The notes beneath the pieces were generated by a model. It was not told the origin of the DNA, did no database searches, and was given only the letters and a program-made list of their open reading frames with translations. From the NCBI GenBank assembly GCA_016783565.1, contig JADHWI010000026.1, positions 1 through 35,452 on the forward strand: a DNA stretch of 35,452 nt, written 5' to 3'. This document shows positions 30,858-35,452 of the stretch, one piece after another (within the stretch, counting starts at the first letter, position 1; every line of letters starts with the position of its first letter). Source of the DNA: Kiritimatiellia bacterium (GTDB lineage: Bacteria > Verrucomicrobiota > Kiritimatiellia > UBA8416 > JADHWI01). The position numbers were made by a program, and so were the translations under genes.

Positions 30858-32731
30858 GTGTGCAAGCACAGCAGAAATCCACTGCATTATTCTGGCGACT
30901 GTTGCGCCGGACGCGACCGTATCGTGCCCGTTTGATTGTGGGCATTGTAGCCGGGTTTCTGGTCGGTGGTTCGATTTTCGGTATTCTTGCGAATGTTGAA
31001 GGATTGTTGTTGCCTCTCGCAGGCGGCGGGCAGGCCGTTGCGGAGGAGTCGGTCGACGATGGTGAGGATATAAGCGAAGGGGGTCGGCTAACAAAGGCAA
31101 GCGTTTGGCTTGAGCAGCATAATGTTCCTCTACAGACGCCCGACGGTCGAATGACATGGCAGGGTCTGCTGGCATCAATTTTTCTCCTGCCGCTTAGTGT
31201 GGCTCTTAAAGCAGTGGCGACGTTTCTGAATCGGTATTGTATGCGTTGGGTAGGGTCTCGTGTGGTGACTGACCTTCGCAATGAGATGTTCGATCATCTG
31301 GAGCACCAGTCGTTGAGTTTTTTTGGTAAGTCTGATGTAGGCCAGTTGATCAGTCGTACCACCAATGATGCGTCAGTCGTAGAGCACATTATTGCTGGAA
31401 CAATCTCTGATGCATCACGAGCGCCGTTTGAGATTCTTTTTGCTGCAGTGTTTGTTGTGATTTTTTCTCTACAGAGGGGCATGTTGCCGCTTGTCATGGG
31501 GATGCTGTTGATTTTTCCACTCTGCGTGATGCCCATTGTCATTCTTGGTCGACTGGTTAAACGGCACACGCGGGGTGCGCTTGAGCGTATTTCTGTTGTG
31601 GTGTCGCGGATGCACGAGACGTTTACAGGGATACGTGTCGTCAAGGCCTTTGATATGGAAGCGGCTGAATCGGCACGGTTTCAAAAAATCAACAACGGTT
31701 ATTTTCGTGCTTTAATTCGTGCATTGCGTGCGGAGCTTCTCATGACCCCCTTAATGGAGAGCGTGGCTATTCTCCTGGCTATAGGCTTTTTTATTGTCTG
31801 TTATATCCGTGACATTCCGCTTTCGATGATTGCTCCGGTGGGGATTGCCTGCGTGATGGTTTACAAGCCGGTGAAACAACTGGCGCGTGTGAATGCGAAT
31901 ATTCAGCGTGGCGCCGCTGCACTGGGCAGAATTTTTGAGCTTTTGGATGAGGATACGCGGTTGCCCATAGCAGATCCGGCGGTTGTGGTTGATGGCTTTG
32001 ATGACAAGGTGGTTTTCGACGGGGTGAGCTTCGCGTATGCGGCGGCTGGCGATCCCGTGTTGAGCGATATCGAGCTTGAAGTGTCGAAGGGAACTGTTGT
32101 GGCGCTGGTGGGGGAAACCGGTTCGGGTAAGTCAACCTTGGCGAATCTGCTTGCGCGATTTTATGATCCTGTGGATGGGCGTGTGCTGCTGGATGGAGTG
32201 GATCTGCGAGAGACGGACCCCACTTCTCTACGCAAATTGATCGGAATCGTGACGCAGGAGACCGTTCTGTTTAATGATACGGTTGCGGCAAACATTTCGT
32301 ATGGGACGCCGGATGCCACTCGCGAGCAAATCGAAGAGGCAGCCAGACAGGCCAATGCGCATGACTTCATTGTGGCAGACCCGGATGGGTATGACCGTGT
32401 TGTTGGGGAGAAGGGGTTTGTGCTCAGCGGGGGCGAGCGTCAGCGTGTGGCTATTGCTCGAGCGATCTTAAAGAATCCGCCTATTTTGATTCTCGACGAA
32501 GCCACGAGTGCGCTGGATACGGTAACCGAGAAGATGGTGCAGGAAGCAATTTCCCGTGTCATGGCGCATCGTACCGTCTTTGCTATTGCGCATAGACTCA
32601 GCACAATTCGGCATGCGGATCAGATTTGTCTGCTTGATAAGGGGCGGATTGTGGAACGAGGCACGCATGATGAGTTGTATGAGGTGGCTGGTCGCTACCG
32701 GACTTTGTGCGATATGCAATTTTCAGGGTAG
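30854..32731 (+). CDS. MsbA-like ABC exporter (membrane and ATPase domains fused)
   Basis: This is a half-transporter of 625 residues that should work as a homodimer. Residues about 25-350 carry six membrane helices, and the C-terminal ATPase has Walker A GETGSGKSTLANLLARF at about 419, signature LSGGERQRVAIARAIL at about 523, Walker B ILILDEATSALD and the H-loop AIAHRLSTIRHADQ. An unusually long polar loop after helix 1 (about residues 50-105, with GGGQAVAEESVDDGED and a Gln/Pro-rich part) faces the periplasm and is not typical of MsbA. Substrates in this family are lipid A precursors, lipids or drugs. It is coupled to trxB by ATGA overlap. Confidence 0.92.
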   Translation: MSVQAQQKSTALFWRLLRRTRPYRARLIVGIVAGFLVGGSIFGILANVEGLLLPLAGGGQAVAEESVDDGEDISEGGRLTKASVWLEQHNVPLQTPDGRMTWQGLLASIFLLPLSVALKAVATFLNRYCMRWVGSRVVTDLRNEMFDHLEHQSLSFFGKSDVGQLISRTTNDASVVEHIIAGTISDASRAPFEILFAAVFVVIFSLQRGMLPLVMGMLLIFPLCVMPIVILGRLVKRHTRGALERISVVVSRMHETFTGIRVVKAFDMEAAESARFQKINNGYFRALIRALRAELLMTPLMESVAILLAIGFFIVCYIRDIPLSMIAPVGIACVMVYKPVKQLARVNANIQRGAAALGRIFELLDEDTRLPIADPAVVVDGFDDKVVFDGVSFAYAAAGDPVLSDIELEVSKGTVVALVGETGSGKSTLANLLARFYDPVDGRVLLDGVDLRETDPTSLRKLIGIVTQETVLFNDTVAANISYGTPDATREQIEEAARQANAHDFIVADPDGYDRVVGEKGFVLSGGERQRVAIARAILKNPPILILDEATSALDTVTEKMVQEAISRVMAHRTVFAIAHRLSTIRHADQICLLDKGRIVERGTHDELYEVAGRYRTLCDMQFSG

Positions 32732-32780
32732 TGTGTGGTGATCGAGTTGGCTTAATTCGCTATTCGTAGAGGGTTCCAGA

Positions 32781-33197
32781 ATGAAATCGTATCGCAAAGA
32801 GCTTTGGTTTAACGCAAAACGTCGCCGTGAGATTATCAATATCACTTCCGAGGTGAACGAGTGTTTGTCTGAGTCGGGCATCAAAGAGGGGCTCTGTCTC
32901 GTCAACGCAATGCACATAACCGCGTCGGTTTTTATAAACGATAATGAGGGCGGTTTGCACGGAGATTTTGAAAAATGGCTCGAGAAACTTGCCCCTGAAA
33001 AACCTTACTCACAATACGCCCATAACGGATACGAGGACAACGCCGATGCTCACCTCAAACGCACCATCATGGGCAGAGAAGTGGTAGTCGCCATCACTGA
33101 CGGCAAACTCGACTTTGGTCCATGGGAATGCATCTTCTACTACGAGCTCGACGGCAAGCGTAAGAAGCGGGTTCTGGTGAAGATAATAGGGGAATGA
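32781..33197 (+). CDS. yjbQ: YjbQ-family protein (UPF0047, secondary thiamine-phosphate synthase)
   Basis: The 138-residue protein contains the full family signature: [38 protein letters not shown] and [19 protein letters not shown], ending with a basic strand. The conserved His and Asn residues form a metal or phosphate site. E. coli YjbQ has weak thiamine-phosphate synthase activity; the true role is uncertain. AGAGGG precedes the ATG. The coding strand is rich in A and C (by eye 33001-33060 has A 21, C 21, G 9, T 9), unlike the G/T-rich genes around it, which suggests recent insertion or inversion. A transposase relic lies just after it. Confidence 0.9.
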   Translation: MKSYRKELWFNAKRRREIINITSEVNECLSESGIKEGLCLVNAMHITASVFINDNEGGLHGDFEKWLEKLAPEKPYSQYAHNGYEDNADAHLKRTIMGREVVVAITDGKLDFGPWECIFYYELDGKRKKRVLVKIIGE

Positions 33198-33209
33198 TCC
33201 CGTCCTAGT

Positions 33210-33293
33210 TGCCACCATGTGCGGCGGAATGAGTTCACAGACCTGACGAAATATGACACACTTCTTCTTGGCTGACTTGACTGGCATAACCAC
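33210..33293 (-). pseudogene. relic of an IS4-type transposase N-terminus
   Basis: The minus strand encodes MVMPVKSAKKKCVIFRQVCE followed by LIPPHMVA. This resembles the first residues of IS4-type transposases that carry an N-terminal DUF4372 domain, where a KxxxFxQxCxLIPPHxV stretch leads into KLAREHGVD. The likeness stops after VA (about 33210); the frame then runs into the antisense of yjbQ. Only about 28 codons remain, so the element is dead. The call rests on recall of the family pattern and a short match. Confidence 0.45.
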
Positions 33294-33409
33294 AATCTCC
33301 GTAAATTAGCTGTTTAGAAGATTGTAGCCAGTCGGTCAGCCACTACAAAGTCTTGTTGTCGATCTATGGGACGCTAGTGGTTATTTTTGCAAAAGATGAG
33401 GATGCTATT

Positions 33410-34462
33410 GTGCTGACGAGTGATTTTGATTTTGATTTGCCTGAGGGACTGATTGCTCAGCATCCCCTGCCTGAGCGTTCGGATTCCAGAATGATGGTGT
33501 TGCGGCGTGATGCGGGTACGATTGAGCACGCTCACATTGGTGATCTTCCCGGTATTCTTGCGTCAGGGGATTTGCTTGTTGTGAACAATACGCGTGTGAT
33601 TCCTGCACGCCTTTTTGGCGAACGCGTGGACACGGGGGGACGGGTTGAACTGCTTCTTGTTGAGCGGGTTGATGAAGAAGGATGTTGCTGGGAGGCGATG
33701 TACAAAGCATCCGGCAGGGCGAGGGAAGGTCTTGAATTAAGATTTGCCGATGGTGATCTGAAGGGCACAATCAGGGAAAAACGTGATGGCGGGCGTGTTT
33801 TGGTTAGGTTTGAGTCCAGGCGCCCGCTGTTGGAAGTGCTTGAAACGCATGGTGTTCCGCCGTTGCCGCCCTATATTCGGCGTGATCCGGGAAATGATCT
33901 TTATCGAGCGGATGATGTGGTGCGTTATCAGACTGTGTATGCCGAGCATGCAGGGGCAGTTGCAGCTCCTACGGCGGGGCTGCATTTTTCTTCTGAGTTG
34001 ATTGAGCGTTGCGAACAGACCGGAATCGGGATGGCGCAGTTGACGCTGCATGTGGGGCCTGGCACGTTCAAGCCGGTAAAGGCGGATCGTGTTGTTGATC
34101 ATCAGATGGAGCCCGAGGCCTATTGCATTGACGAAGCGGCAGCAGAAGCGATTCATGCGGTAGACCGTGCACAGAACCGGATTGTGGCTGTGGGCAGTAC
34201 CTCTGTGCGAACATTGGAGACGGTTGCTGTCGAAAGGGGGCAAATAGAGCCCTGCGAAGGTCGAAGCGCCCTGTTTATATATCCTCCTTATCAGTTTCGA
34301 GCGGTGGATGCCATGCTGACTAACTTTCATTTGCCAAAATCGACGCTCATCATGATGGTGGCAGCGCTGGCTGGTAAGGAGTATGTGTTGGATGCCTATC
34401 GGCAAGCGGTTGATGAAAAATACCGTTTTTACAGCTATGGAGACTGTATGCTGATTTTGTAG
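33410..34462 (+). CDS. queA: S-adenosylmethionine:tRNA ribosyltransferase-isomerase
   Basis: QueA transfers the ribosyl part of S-adenosylmethionine to 7-aminomethyl-7-deazaguanine in tRNA, giving epoxyqueuosine. The 350-residue protein has DFDFDLPEGLIAQHPLPERS, DLLVVNNTRVIPARL, PPLPPYIRR, YQTVYAEHAGAVAAPTAGLH, LTLHVGPGTFKPVKAD and TNFHLPKSTLIMMVAALAG, all family hallmarks. The GTG start at 33410 is chosen because GAGGATG precedes it and the conserved part begins at once; a longer open frame starts at 33353 in the spacer next to the transposase relic. No tgt or queG gene is nearby. A T8 run after the stop lacks a stem. Confidence 0.95.
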   Translation: MLTSDFDFDLPEGLIAQHPLPERSDSRMMVLRRDAGTIEHAHIGDLPGILASGDLLVVNNTRVIPARLFGERVDTGGRVELLLVERVDEEGCCWEAMYKASGRAREGLELRFADGDLKGTIREKRDGGRVLVRFESRRPLLEVLETHGVPPLPPYIRRDPGNDLYRADDVVRYQTVYAEHAGAVAAPTAGLHFSSELIERCEQTGIGMAQLTLHVGPGTFKPVKADRVVDHQMEPEAYCIDEAAAEAIHAVDRAQNRIVAVGSTSVRTLETVAVERGQIEPCEGRSALFIYPPYQFRAVDAMLTNFHLPKSTLIMMVAALAGKEYVLDAYRQAVDEKYRFYSYGDCMLIL

Positions 34463-34551
34463 TGAATCTCGTCGTCTGGATTTTTTTTCGATTAGGCATA
34501 AAGTTTCTTGTAGCATCTTAGTGATAATTGTATAGTATTGACTAGAGTAAA

Positions 34552-34567
34552 TGGCAGAATAATTGTT
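34552..34567 (+). promoter_or_regulatory. possible sigma-54 promoter of the prepilin gene
   Basis: TGGCAG, five bases, TTGTT resembles the -24/-12 sigma-54 consensus TGGCAC-N5-TTGCW with two mismatches and the right GG-to-GC-position spacing. Pilin genes in many Gram-negatives use sigma-54. A weak sigma-70 alternative, TTGACT at 34538-34543 with TAATTG 16 bases later, overlaps it. The prepilin start is 75 bases downstream. Confidence 0.35.
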
Positions 34568-34641
34568 CGAGTAAAAACGGGTAGTTATTTGGGTGGTGTA
34601 CTAAGGTTGTATCTGTAACGTGAAAGTAGGGAGGTTGTCGG

Positions 34642-35304
34642 ATGAAGACAAGGTTGAGAAACATGAAGGTTGGGGGTTTTACCCTCATTGAGCTCTTGGT
34701 GGTCATCGCGATCATCGGTATTCTGGCTGCCCTGTTGCTTCCTGCGATTGCACAGGCCCGTGAGCGCGCACGTCGTATTGACTGTGCTAACAATCTGAAG
34801 CAGATGGGGTTGGGCTTGAAGATGTATGCGGGCGATCATCGCGAGAGATATCCCGCTTCCGTGAAAGCTTGCGCGCGGTATCTTGGACATCAGGGTCCCC
34901 TGTTTTACTGCAAGAGTGATGGGGATAGAGCGCCAACCAACCGAATTGATGATATGGAAGAGGTCAACAGCAGCTATTGCTATCGCGTGAAGGCCGCTGA
35001 TGTTGGCCTGAGCGAAAGTATTCCTCCTAACAACCTGTTGATGTGCGACAAGAATGGTACAGAAGGTACTGTGGGTCGGCCAGGGGATTCTGTGGAAGGG
35101 CTTACCACCTGGGGCGGAAACCACTCGTTTGAAGGTGGCAATATTCTGTTTGCGGATGGCCATGTCGAGTGGTTTAACCGTGCCGCAGATGCTACTGAAA
35201 CTGAGTCACTGACGGACGAAGTCTGGTGCTGGATGTGGGATGACACGGGAACCGCAACGGGTGCAACGGCCACAACGGTGTGGGAACTAGATGATACCTG
35301 GTAG
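34642..35304 (+). CDS. PulG-like prepilin / major pseudopilin
   Basis: The 220-residue protein has a class III signal: a basic leader [12 protein letters not shown], cleavage before Phe, and the N-methylated helix [20 protein letters not shown] with Glu at +5. After the helix come [24 protein letters not shown] and a C-terminal [21 protein letters not shown]. This H...FADGHVEW form marks the large PulG-like prepilin families of Planctomycetes, Lentisphaerae and Verrucomicrobia. Six Cys could form disulfides. The tail is Thr/Asp/Trp-rich. GGGAGG precedes the ATG and a strong terminator follows, so it is a single-gene unit. It may be assembled by the GspE/PilB ATPases encoded 5-9 kb upstream. 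Confidence 0.93.
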   Translation: MKTRLRNMKVGGFTLIELLVVIAIIGILAALLLPAIAQARERARRIDCANNLKQMGLGLKMYAGDHRERYPASVKACARYLGHQGPLFYCKSDGDRAPTNRIDDMEEVNSSYCYRVKAADVGLSESIPPNNLLMCDKNGTEGTVGRPGDSVEGLTTWGGNHSFEGGNILFADGHVEWFNRAADATETESLTDEVWCWMWDDTGTATGATATTVWELDDTW

Positions 35305-35328
35305 ACCTTAGGCTCAAAGATCATTGCG

Positions 35329-35360
35329 ACGGGCACCTGATTTCAGGTGCCCGTTTTTTA
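35329..35360 (+). terminator. intrinsic terminator after the prepilin gene
   Basis: A perfect 12-base stem, ACGGGCACCTGA with TCAGGTGCCCGT, has only TT between the arms (effective ATTT loop) and runs straight into TTTTTT (35354-35359). It lies 25 bases after the stop codon. This is the clearest terminator in the window. Confidence 0.93.
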
Positions 35361-35374
35361 TTGTAGTGAGATGA

Positions 35375-35452
35375 ATGAATTTCGCTGATCGCTTACCGAA
35401 GGGGGTGTTGTCCTCGCAAAGGGAGCAGGCTGGGGGACTGACCGGAGTGGCG
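35375..35452 (+). CDS. possible start of a gene cut by the window edge
   Basis: An ATG at 35375 opens a frame of 26 codons that stays open to the last base (MNFADRLPKGVLSSQREQAG and on). It begins 15 bases after the prepilin terminator, and only a weak GTGAG lies upstream. Too short to recognise; it could be chance. Confidence 0.3.
   Translation, partial: MNFADRLPKGVLSSQREQAGGLTGVA

Noticed and set aside
34463-34500. T-run after queA as an intrinsic terminator
   Set aside because: ATTTTTTTT follows no stable stem.
1-35452. CRISPR arrays, prophage genes, intact insertion sequences, riboswitches
   Set aside because: No regularly spaced repeats, phage structural genes, complete transposase or recognisable riboswitch core was seen on reading both strands.

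Overview
The window looks like chromosomal DNA of a Gram-negative bacterium from the PVC assemblage, most likely the Kiritimatiellota/Lentisphaerae side. This is inferred, not proven. The pointers are a PulG-like prepilin with a FADGHVEW tail, type IV pilus/type II secretion ATPases, outer-membrane and lipoprotein gene products, and a Bacteroidetes/PVC-style PurF homologue. The plus strand looks G/T-rich almost throughout, whichever way the genes point, so it is probably the leading strand of replication. Most genes are housekeeping and packed into short operons with ATGA overlaps.

Layout. 1-53: 3' part of tRNA-Gly(CCC). 4334-102 (minus): a six-gene operon headed by a CsoR-type copper-sensor repressor with a clear operator. 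It encodes an outer-membrane barrel protein, a periplasmic FMN_bind-like protein, a small lipoprotein with a CPTGCW motif and a MacB-type ABC transporter; this is the most novel-looking module here. 5431-4457 (minus): SrkA-like kinase. 5572-5649: tRNA-His. 5749-7855: proB-proA (proline). 8653-7868 (minus): a secreted protein of unknown function behind a striking palindrome. 10807-8794 (minus): etfB-etfA, a probably electron-bifurcating flavoprotein pair whose alpha subunit carries a two-cluster ferredoxin domain. 12346-10919 (minus): a PurF homologue that has lost its glutaminase nucleophile.

12554-19239 (plus): trpS, scpA-scpB (chromosome segregation), hisC-tyrA-aroA (aromatic amino acids) and cmk. 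Then come infA, an RluA-type pseudouridine synthase (minus), a LysM lipoprotein, a small tail-anchored protein, and gatC-gatA-gatB (tRNA amidotransferase). 25380-29896: gspE-pilT-gspE, three pilus/secretion ATPases in a row. 29934-32731: trxB and an MsbA-like ABC exporter. 32781-33197: yjbQ, with base composition unlike its surroundings and next to a relic of an IS4-type transposase. 33410-34462: queA. 34642-35304: a prepilin with a possible sigma-54 promoter and a strong intrinsic terminator. A partial reading frame runs off the right edge.

How it fits together: the three ATPases and the prepilin belong to a type IV filament system whose platform protein, peptidase and secretin lie elsewhere. 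The copper-sensor operon appears to build an envelope-spanning export or repair device without the usual MacA adaptor or TolC-type channel. No CRISPR array, prophage or intact insertion sequence was seen, and no stretch longer than about 210 bases lacks a gene.
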